The position numbers and the translations under genes are program-made. Positions 1-5,481 of a stretch of DNA of 5,481 nt are shown in pieces (position 1 is the stretch's first letter; each line of letters opens with the position of its first letter). Origin of the DNA: Pseudomonadota bacterium (GTDB lineage Bacteria > Pseudomonadota > Gammaproteobacteria > Burkholderiales > Burkholderiaceae_C); NCBI GenBank assembly GCA_030918015.1, contig JAUPTP010000195.1:1-5481 (forward strand), read 5' to 3'. The notes beneath the pieces are model-generated. The model made no database searches and had not been told where the DNA came from. It saw only the letters and a program-made list of their open reading frames with translations.

Positions 1-300
1 GAGCTGCTGGGCGTGTCGGCCGCGCTGATCGAGGCGCACGGCGCGGTCAGCGAGCCGGTGGCGCGCGCGATGGCCGAGGGCGCGGCGCGCCACGCGCCGG
101 TGCAGTGCACGCTGGCGGTCACCGGCATCGCCGGCCCCGGCGGCGGCAGCGCGGCCAAGCCGGTCGGCACGGTCTGGTTCGGCTGGACGCTGCCCGGACG
201 CAGCTGGACCGAGGTGCGCCGCTTCGACGGCGACCGCGCCGAGGTGCGCCGCCAGACCCGCGACCACGCGCTGGCGGTGCTGCTGGACGCGCTGCGATGA
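1..300 (+). CDS. pncC: Nicotinamide-nucleotide amidase, CinA C-terminal domain family (5' truncated)
   Basis: This family hydrolyses nicotinamide mononucleotide to nicotinate mononucleotide and ammonia, recycling NMN in the cytoplasm. The window opens inside the gene in frame 1 and shows the last 99 residues. The family signature is clear: [16 protein letters not shown] at residues 13-28 of the visible part, then [13 protein letters not shown] at 38-50 and KPVGTVW at 53-59, the glycine-rich loop and following strand of the CinA domain. The domain is normally about 160 residues, so roughly 60 residues lie upstream of the window. I therefore cannot tell a stand-alone PncC from a full-length CinA carrying the extra N-terminal domain. 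A GTG at position 13 is in frame, but starting there would remove conserved sequence, so it is not the start. The stop overlaps the next gene's start as ATGA, which suggests translational coupling. Confidence 0.93.
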   Translation, partial: ELLGVSAALIEAHGAVSEPVARAMAEGAARHAPVQCTLAVTGIAGPGGGSAAKPVGTVWFGWTLPGRSWTEVRRFDGDRAEVRRQTRDHALAVLLDALR

Positions 301-1205
301 GCGTCCTGCTGGCCTGCGACTTCGACGCCGCCGACTGGGCCGCCTGGCGCCCGGCGCTGCAGGCGGCGCTGCCGGGCGAGCGGCTGCTGCTGCCGCAGGA
401 TCTCGCCGCGCAGCCCGCGCTGCGCGAGGACATCGATGTGGCCATCGTCGCCAATCCGCCGCCGGGGCTGCTGGCCGGGCTGCCCCGGCTCGGGCTGATC
501 CAGTCGCTGTGGGCCGGCGTCGACCGGCTGCTGGCCGACCCGACGCTGCCGGCCACCGTGCCGCTGGCGCGCATGGTCGATCCGGCGATGAACGCCGCGA
601 TGGCCGAGACCGCGCTGTGGGCGGTGCTGACCCTGCACCGCCATTTCCATCTGTACGCCCGCCAGCAGCGCGCCGGCGTCTGGCAGGCGCTGCCGCAGCT
701 GCGCGCCGACGAGATCAAGGTCGCCGTGCTCGGCCAGGGCCAGATGGGCGGCACGGTGATGCACGCGCTGCGCCAGCGCGGCTACCGCGCCGCCGGCTGG
801 CGCCGGGGCGAGCCGCTCGAGCCGGTGCTGGCCGACTGCCGCATCGTCATCAACCTGCTGCCGCTGACCGCCGACACCCGCGGCCTGATCGACGCCGCCT
901 TCCTGGCGCGGCTGCCGGCGCGCGCCAGCCTGGTCAACCTGGCACGCGGCGCGCATCTGGTCGAGGACGACCTGCTCGCCGCGCTCGATGCCGGGCACGT
1001 CGCGCATGCGGTGCTCGATGTCTTCCAGCAGGAGCCGCTGCCGCCGTCGCACCGCTTCTGGCGCCACCCGGCGGTCACGCTGCTGCCGCACGCCGCGGCG
1101 CAGACCGATCCGCGCAGCGCCGCGCGCATCGCCGCCGCGGGCCTGCGCGCCTGGCGCGAGGGCCGCGCGGTGCCGAACCGGGTCGAGCGCAGCCGCGGCT
1201 ACTGA
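297..1205 (+). CDS. ghrA: D-2-hydroxyacid dehydrogenase, glyoxylate/hydroxypyruvate reductase A type
   Basis: The predicted protein is a cytoplasmic NAD(P)H-dependent reductase of the D-isomer-specific 2-hydroxyacid dehydrogenase family. The GhrA branch reduces glyoxylate to glycolate and hydroxypyruvate to D-glycerate. It has 302 residues, close to the 312 of E. coli GhrA. The Rossmann fold begins at [13 protein letters not shown] (140-152) with the dinucleotide loop GxGxxG at 146-151. The catalytic Arg is R217 (NLARG), the Glu is E246 ([10 protein letters not shown]) and the His is H265 (LLPHAAAQT). [15 protein letters not shown] and EPLPP closely resemble GhrA rather than SerA or LdhA. I chose the ATG at 297 because it overlaps the previous stop as ATGA, has a weak GGA ribosome-binding core at 285-287, and gives a family-sized N-terminus; a more upstream in-frame start would run into the amidase gene. 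Family assignment is firm; the exact substrate is inferred. Confidence 0.87.
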   Translation: MSVLLACDFDAADWAAWRPALQAALPGERLLLPQDLAAQPALREDIDVAIVANPPPGLLAGLPRLGLIQSLWAGVDRLLADPTLPATVPLARMVDPAMNAAMAETALWAVLTLHRHFHLYARQQRAGVWQALPQLRADEIKVAVLGQGQMGGTVMHALRQRGYRAAGWRRGEPLEPVLADCRIVINLLPLTADTRGLIDAAFLARLPARASLVNLARGAHLVEDDLLAALDAGHVAHAVLDVFQQEPLPPSHRFWRHPAVTLLPHAAAQTDPRSAARIAAAGLRAWREGRAVPNRVERSRGY

Positions 1206-1229
1206 GCCGCCCGCGGCCGTCAGAGCCGC
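1191..1229. repeat. Cluster of short inverted repeats at a convergent gene junction
   Basis: The two facing genes end 14 bases apart. Across their stops lies a ten-base perfect palindrome (AGCCGCGGCT, 1191-1200). A six-base stem, GCGGCT 1195-1200 with AGCCGC 1205-1210, has loop ACTG and encloses the rightward stop codon. CCGCGG at 1211-1216 and a third AGCCGC at 1224-1229 add to the cluster. This could act as a two-way hairpin barrier to transcription, but there is no T tract on either strand, so it is not a standard intrinsic terminator. In DNA this GC-rich some of this symmetry is expected by chance. Confidence 0.4.
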
Positions 1230-3664
1230 TGGAAGTCGGTGTCGAGCCGCACCGTGCCGGTCTGCGGCGCCTGCCAGCGCTCCACCCAGGCCAGCCAGTC
1301 GCCGACCGGCATCGGCCGGGCGATGCCGTAGCCCTGGGCCTCGTCGCAGCCGAGGTGCTCGAGCATCGCCATCAGCTTCTCGTTCTCGACGCCCTCGGCC
1401 ACCACCGCCAGCCCCAGCGTGTGCGCCAGGCCGATGGTCGAGCGCACGATGCGCGCGTCGTCCAGATCGCGCTCCATGCCGATGACGAAGCTGCGGTCGA
1501 TCTTGAGCTCGTCGACCGGCAGCCGCTTCAGGTAGGCCAGCGACGAGTAGCCGGTGCCGAAGTCGTCGATCGACAGCCGCACGCCCAGCTCGTGCAGGCG
1601 CTGCAGCGTCTGCAGCGCGCGCTCCGGATCGTCCATGATGGCGCTCTCGGTGATCTCGAGACAGAGCCGGCCGGCCGGCACGTCATGCACCCGCAGCAGC
1701 CCGGCGACCTGATCGACCAGGTCGAGATCGATCAGGTCGCGCGTCGACAGGTTGATGCTGAGGCGCAGCGGCTGGCCCAGCTCGCACCAGCGCGCCATCT
1801 CGCGCACGCTGTGCGACAGCATCCAGCGGGTGATCTCGCGGATGAAGCCGGTCTGCTCGGCGAACGGGATGAACTGCATCGGCGGCACCAGGCCGCGCGC
1901 CGGGTGGGACCAGCGCACCAGCGCCTCGGCCCCGACGATCCGGCCCTCCCCCAGCGCGATCTGCGGCTGCACGAACAGGCTCAGCTCCCCGTGCTCGACC
2001 GCACGGCGCAGGTCGCTGAGCATCGACAGCGACCCGCTGCGCCCGCGGTCCATCGCCGCGGCGTAGATCTGCGGACTGGCCAGACGGCGCTTGGCCTCGT
2101 ACATGGCCACCTCGGCCTGCCCGAGCAGCACCTCGGCCTGCGTCGCATGCAGCGGGGCCAGCGCGATGCCCAGGCTGGCCGAGCAGTCCACCAGCTGGGC
2201 ATCGATGTCGAGCGGCCGCTGCAGCGCCGCCAGCACCGCCTGACTGACCTGGCACACCCGCGCCGGATCCGCCTGCGGCAGCAGCAGCCCGAACTCGTCG
2301 CCGCCCAGGCGGGCCAGCAGCCCGCCCGCGGCGCGGACCACCGGCTCGAGCCGCTGCGCCACCTCGCGCAGCATGAGGTCGCCGACCGAATGGCCCAGCG
2401 CATCGTTGACATGCTTGAACCGGTCCAGATCGAGCATCAGCACGGCCAGCGGCCGCGAGGCGTCACATTCGCCCAGCTGGGCCATGAGCCGGTCGACGAA
2501 CTGCGCCCGGTTGGGCAGGTGCGTCAGGGTGTCCCAGTAGGCCAGCCGCCCGATGTGCTGCTCGCGCTGCTGCACCGCCTGGCGCATCGCCTCGAAGGAG
2601 CGCGCCAGGCTCTGCAGGTCACGCGGCGTGCGACGGGGGTCGGGCTCCGGCACCGGCTCGGCCAGATTGCCCGAGCCCAGCCGATCCGCCGCCAGACGCA
2701 GCGCCAGGATGGGTGCGCTGAAGCGCCGACCCAGGGCCGCGCTGCCCAGCGCCAGCAGCACCAGCGCCACCACGGCGAGCTGGATCTGCTGCTGCTGCAG
2801 CGCCCGGAACGGCTGCAGCGCCGGCTCGACCGCGCAGGCCAGCAGCACATGGAGATGCTGATGCTGCCCGGAGTCCGTCGCCGTCACGCCCCGGAACTCG
2901 ACCAGGAAATCGCAGCTCTGCCAGGCATCGCCCTGACCCGACGCCAGCCGGCTGCAGCTCAGGCCCTCATGCTCGCGTGGCGGCGGGATCGTCAGCCCCT
3001 CCAGCGTGCTGGCCAGCAGCAGATGGCCTGCGGGCCCGTCGAGGATCAGCGCCGCGCGCAGACCGGTGATCGTGCCCAGCTGCTCGAGCAGGGCGCCATC
3101 CAGGCTGAAGCCCATCAGCACCCAGCCGCTCGGGTGGGGCGCCTGGACCGGCACCGCGACGATCTGGTAGGGCTTGCCGCCCACCAGCAGCAGCCCCGGC
3201 ACATGCATGACCGCCTCCCGGGCACCGGATGCGGCCTCGGTCATCCGCCCCTGACGGGCGCGGGCGCCGGCCAGCAGGACGGTCACGTCGGCACGACCGA
3301 TCTGGGTGGTGGCCACGGGATTCCAGGCCGGATCGGCATACAGCGCCAGCACGGCACCGGCGCGCCGGGCCTGCTGCCCCAGGGCCGCCGTGAGGGCAGG
3401 CGTGTCGCTGCGGGCCATCGCCTGCTGGAAGCCCTGATCGTTCACCAGCATCTGCGCGGCTTCGCGCAGCCGCTCGGTGCGCTGCCCCAGCAGCTGCTCG
3501 AAGACGCGCCGCCCGGTCAGCAGCTCATACTCGATCGAGCGATGGGCACTGCGATCGATCGCCCGATGCGTCAGCACCAGCCCGATGGCCTGCCACAGCA
3601 GCACCATCACGACGAAAGGCAGCGCGATGTAGAGCGCCAGCGACTGCCGCAGCCGCTCAAGCAT
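1220..3664 (-). CDS. Membrane-bound GGDEF-EAL cyclic-di-GMP turnover protein with HAMP domain and periplasmic sensor region
   Basis: This inner-membrane protein is predicted to make and/or degrade the second messenger cyclic-di-GMP in response to an extracytoplasmic signal. Numbering from the ATG at 3664 gives 814 residues. Order: helix TM1 about 8-31; periplasmic region about 32-292, not recognised but Cache-like in size and position; TM2 about 293-311; HAMP about 312-364; GGDEF domain about 371-526; EAL domain about 546-796. The cyclase signature GGDEF is intact at 454-458 (bases 2305-2291), with DTLTHLPNR and metal Asp D412. The usual RxxD inhibitory site is absent (RAAGG instead). The phosphodiesterase domain keeps EAL (580-582), N638, E670, DD 700-701 in the DDFGTGYSS loop, K721, E757 and Q777, so hydrolysis looks possible. 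Other in-frame starts are ATG 3691 and TTG 3721. I prefer 3664 because it has a G-run ten bases upstream and puts TM1 near the N-terminus. It lies downstream of holA, same strand. Confidence 0.95.
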   Translation of the reverse strand: MLERLRQSLALYIALPFVVMVLLWQAIGLVLTHRAIDRSAHRSIEYELLTGRRVFEQLLGQRTERLREAAQMLVNDQGFQQAMARSDTPALTAALGQQARRAGAVLALYADPAWNPVATTQIGRADVTVLLAGARARQGRMTEAASGAREAVMHVPGLLLVGGKPYQIVAVPVQAPHPSGWVLMGFSLDGALLEQLGTITGLRAALILDGPAGHLLLASTLEGLTIPPPREHEGLSCSRLASGQGDAWQSCDFLVEFRGVTATDSGQHQHLHVLLACAVEPALQPFRALQQQQIQLAVVALVLLALGSAALGRRFSAPILALRLAADRLGSGNLAEPVPEPDPRRTPRDLQSLARSFEAMRQAVQQREQHIGRLAYWDTLTHLPNRAQFVDRLMAQLGECDASRPLAVLMLDLDRFKHVNDALGHSVGDLMLREVAQRLEPVVRAAGGLLARLGGDEFGLLLPQADPARVCQVSQAVLAALQRPLDIDAQLVDCSASLGIALAPLHATQAEVLLGQAEVAMYEAKRRLASPQIYAAAMDRGRSGSLSMLSDLRRAVEHGELSLFVQPQIALGEGRIVGAEALVRWSHPARGLVPPMQFIPFAEQTGFIREITRWMLSHSVREMARWCELGQPLRLSINLSTRDLIDLDLVDQVAGLLRVHDVPAGRLCLEITESAIMDDPERALQTLQRLHELGVRLSIDDFGTGYSSLAYLKRLPVDELKIDRSFVIGMERDLDDARIVRSTIGLAHTLGLAVVAEGVENEKLMAMLEHLGCDEAQGYGIARPMPVGDWLAWVERWQAPQTGTVRLDTDFQRL

Positions 3665-3841
3665 GGCGAGCAGGCCCCCGCGCACCCGCATCCGGCCGGA
3701 GCAGGCACGGCGGCAAGGCAAGCGACAGGCGGTCAGGGCAGAACTTCATGCGCACGTCAGGGCCGCAGTCTGCGGCGGCAGACCCGAGCATCCCTGAGCG
3801 GGCCGGACATCAGCCGGCGGAAAACCGCGTCGAAGCGCGTG
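3665..3841. other. Intergenic region between holA and the GGDEF-EAL gene
   Basis: These 177 bases are long for a window where other gaps are 14-16 bases. On the minus strand they form the 5' flank of the c-di-GMP gene, or part of it if an upstream start is used. I looked for a sigma-70 promoter on the minus strand and found no convincing -35/-10 pair. Two short, mutually exclusive hairpins can be drawn: GCCGCA 3762-3767 with TGCGGC 3771-3776, and GTCTGC 3768-3773 with GCAGAC 3778-3783. Neither is followed by a T run on the minus strand, so neither reads as a holA terminator. A 30-codon open frame (3749-3657, minus) ends inside the c-di-GMP start region, but it has no visible ribosome-binding site and a lower share of G or C at third positions than the neighbouring genes. 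Confidence 0.5.
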
Positions 3842-4957
3842 CTATTGCCGGGTGATGCCACCCGAGCGACATGCCAGGGCCGGCACCGCCGCCTTCGGCG
3901 CGACCGCCCTCAGGGTCATCAGCACCAGCTGCTGCAGCGCCGCCCACGGGTCGTCCGGCCAGCGCGGGTCGCGCAGACCCTTGACGAGGCCATCGCAGAC
4001 ATGGGCCGCGTCGACCAGCGCCGCCAGCTCGGTCGCCTCCAGCCGCGGCAGCACCCGCTCGAAGAGCTTTTCCTTCAGGCCCCAGACCCGCGCCTCGCGC
4101 AGCGCCATCGGCAGCGGCCGGCCCTGCTGCATCGCCGCGTGCACCCGCTGCAGGCCGCGCAGGTCATCGGCCAGCGTCCAGTGCACCAGCACCGCCGCCT
4201 CGCCCTCGGCCTGCAGGCCGTCGAGCATGCGCAGCGCGCGCGCCGCATCGCCCGCCAGCACCGCCTCGCCGAGGCGGAAGACGTCGTAGCGCGCGACATC
4301 GAGCACCGCCGCCTCGATCTGCTCGCGCGCCAGCACGGCGGGCGCGCCGCGCGGATCGGCCGGCGCGTGCAGCAGCGCCAGCTTGGCGATCTCCTGATGG
4401 GCCGCCAGCAGATTGCCCTCGACCCGGTCGGCGAAGAAGGCCAGCGCCTGCTGGCCGGCCTCGCCGGCCTCGACCCGCAGACCGTGCTGGGCCAGGCGCT
4501 GCGCGATCCAGACCGGCAGCGCCCGGCGCTCGACCGGATCGACGCGCACCGCCAGCCCGGCGCCGTCGAGCGCGCCGAACCAGGCGCTGCCCAGCTGGGT
4601 GCGGTCCAGGCGCGGCAGCATCACCAGCGTGATGTCGTCGTCGCCGAGCTGCTCGACATAGCGCTGCAGCGCCTCCGAGCCGTCCTTGCCCGGCTTGCCG
4701 GAGGGGATGCGGATCTCGATCAGCCGGCGCTCGGCGAACAGGCTCAGCGCGCCGGCATCGCCCAGCAGGCCGGCCCAGTCGAAATGGCCGCCGGCGACGG
4801 TGTGCACCGTGCGCTCGCTGCAGCCGGCCGCACGGGCGGCGGCGCGCACCGCGTCGGCCGCCTCCTGCGCCAGCAGCGGCTCGTCGCCGTGGATGACATA
4901 AAGCGGGCGCAGGCCCTTGGCCAGGGCGGCGGCCAGCTGCTCGGCGCGGATCTGCAT
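3842..4957 (-). CDS. holA: DNA polymerase III subunit delta
   Basis: The delta subunit of the clamp loader opens the beta sliding-clamp ring so that it can be loaded on primed DNA during replication. The product has 371 residues, somewhat longer than E. coli HolA (343). Recognisable family blocks are PLYVIHGDEPLLAQEAADAVR (18-38), the degenerate nucleotide-fold opening that contacts the clamp; LFAERRLIEIRIPSGKPGKDG (73-93); LPRLDRTQLGSAWFGAL (114-130); and RVEGNLLAAHQEIAKLALL (178-196), the most diagnostic motif. The rest fits the helical collar domain that holds the loader together. The last 17 or so residues look like a poorly conserved tail. The ATG at 4957 is chosen because it puts the conserved block at the usual distance from the N-terminus; no strong ribosome-binding site precedes it. 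It begins 16 bases after lptE ends, on the same strand, so the two are probably co-transcribed. Confidence 0.95.
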   Translation of the reverse strand: MQIRAEQLAAALAKGLRPLYVIHGDEPLLAQEAADAVRAAARAAGCSERTVHTVAGGHFDWAGLLGDAGALSLFAERRLIEIRIPSGKPGKDGSEALQRYVEQLGDDDITLVMLPRLDRTQLGSAWFGALDGAGLAVRVDPVERRALPVWIAQRLAQHGLRVEAGEAGQQALAFFADRVEGNLLAAHQEIAKLALLHAPADPRGAPAVLAREQIEAAVLDVARYDVFRLGEAVLAGDAARALRMLDGLQAEGEAAVLVHWTLADDLRGLQRVHAAMQQGRPLPMALREARVWGLKEKLFERVLPRLEATELAALVDAAHVCDGLVKGLRDPRWPDDPWAALQQLVLMTLRAVAPKAAVPALACRSGGITRQ

Positions 4958-4973
4958 CAGCGGGCCGCGCGGT

Positions 4974-5477
4974 TCAGGCCGGGGCCAGCGCCGCCAGCCG
5001 GCGCAGCACCTGCATCGCCAGGTCGGCGTGCATCGCGCGGAACAGCAGCGCCGCCTCCTGCTGCTTGGCCAGCGCGCTGCTCTCGCTGTAGCTCATGTCG
5101 CGGGTCTGGGCCAGCTCGGTGGGGGCGAGCAGCTCGCGCCCGGCCGCCGTGCGCACCCGGAAACGCAGCCGCGTGCGCAGCGTCATCTCCGAGATCTGCG
5201 AGGTGGCGGTGGTGGCCGCGACCAGAGGCTCGGTGGCATCCTGCAGCGACTCGATCACCAGATCGGCCTCGGCCGGCGTGTTGACCACCGTGACGCCCGG
5301 GCTGGTGCGCAGCTGGCGGCGCAGTTCGTCGGCCAGCGTCGAGTCTTCAGAAAATCCCGACAGGAAGATGCGCTTCCAGGCCAGCTCGGGCGGGCGGCGC
5401 AGCTGGAAGCCGCAGCCCGCCAGCATTGCGGCCAGCGCAGCAGCCCCCAGCAGACGGCGGCGTGACGGGCGGTGCAT
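4974..5477 (-). CDS. lptE: LPS-assembly lipoprotein LptE
   Basis: LptE is an outer-membrane lipoprotein that plugs the LptD barrel and helps insert lipopolysaccharide into the outer leaflet. Numbered from the ATG at 5477 it has 167 residues, the family's usual size. Its signal peptide has a basic start (HRPSRRR), a hydrophobic core (LLGAAALAAML) and a lipobox LAGC with acylated Cys C22. The next residue is Gly, not Asp, so outer-membrane sorting is expected. GCGFQLR directly after the Cys is typical of LptE. Later blocks are IFLSGFSEDSTLADELRRQL (37-56), ADLVIESLQD, and the C-terminal TRDMSYSESSALAKQQEAALLFRAM (125-149). A GTG at 5480 is also in frame, but the ATG lies in TGATG, the usual arrangement when an upstream stop (probably leuS, off the window) overlaps this start. 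It lies immediately before holA, a conserved order. Confidence 0.93.
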   Translation of the reverse strand: MHRPSRRRLLGAAALAAMLAGCGFQLRRPPELAWKRIFLSGFSEDSTLADELRRQLRTSPGVTVVNTPAEADLVIESLQDATEPLVAATTATSQISEMTLRTRLRFRVRTAAGRELLAPTELAQTRDMSYSESSALAKQQEAALLFRAMHADLAMQVLRRLAALAPA

Positions 5478-5481
5478 CACG

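Noticed and set aside
13..300. GTG at 13 as the true start of the first gene
   Set aside because: The frame is open to the window edge and conserved CinA-domain sequence (ELLGVS) precedes it, so the gene is cut by the window rather than short.
119..754. Minus-strand open frame opposite the amidase and reductase genes
   Set aside because: It is Arg, Ser and Ala rich, has no family motif, and lies opposite two genes with clear catalytic motifs; it is a GC-driven shadow.
3665..3721. Upstream TTG (3721) or ATG (3691) as the start of the GGDEF-EAL gene
   Set aside because: Both remain possible, but neither has a visible ribosome-binding site, and they only add a short Arg-rich stretch before the first membrane helix. 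The ATG at 3664 is preferred, not proven.
3762..3783. Intrinsic terminator for holA
   Set aside because: The stems are only six base pairs and no T run follows on the minus strand.
3665..3841. Cyclic-di-GMP riboswitch or sigma-70 promoter ahead of the GGDEF-EAL gene
   Set aside because: I found no riboswitch-like core and no -35/-10 pair of acceptable match and spacing. The best candidate, TTCGAC with GATGTC 17 bases on, has a poor -10.
509..5284. Very long plus-strand open frame as a giant gene
   Set aside because: It runs antisense to two strongly recognised genes in exact codon register and into a third, and out of frame through the reductase gene. Its product is low-complexity with no domain I recognise. 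It reflects the lack of TTA, CTA and TCA codons on the other strand.

Overview
The window is very GC-rich bacterial chromosome, with third codon positions almost all G or C. It is densely packed with ordinary chromosomal genes. An LPS-assembly lipoprotein gene (lptE) next to the DNA polymerase III delta subunit gene (holA) points to a Gram-negative proteobacterium. The base composition and protein style fit a high-GC betaproteobacterium such as a Burkholderiales member, but the exact lineage is inference. I see no tRNA, rRNA, CRISPR array, insertion sequence, prophage gene or other mobile element.

Layout: two rightward genes fill the left end. First comes the 3' part of a CinA/PncC-type nicotinamide-nucleotide amidase gene (1-300, cut by the window edge). 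It overlaps by ATGA a complete 302-residue D-2-hydroxyacid dehydrogenase of the glyoxylate/hydroxypyruvate reductase A type (297-1205). These converge, across only 14 bases, on a leftward unit read from the right edge: lptE (5477-4974), holA (4957-3842), a 177-base gap, then a large membrane-bound GGDEF-EAL cyclic-di-GMP protein (3664-1220).

How the genes relate: lptE and holA form a conserved housekeeping pair that in many proteobacteria lies just after leuS. The lptE start sits in a TGATG context, consistent with a leuS stop just off the window edge. The c-di-GMP gene is on the same strand but separated by 177 bases, so it may be read through from holA or have its own promoter; I could not identify one. 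The amidase/reductase pair is translationally coupled, with no clear pathway link beyond nicotinamide-cofactor chemistry.

No undescribed multi-gene system is evident. The most informative item is the c-di-GMP protein: both catalytic domains look intact, the GGDEF inhibitory site is lost, and an unrecognised sensor region of about 260 residues carries a possible disulfide. A 1591-codon open frame on the plus strand is a composition artefact, not a gene.
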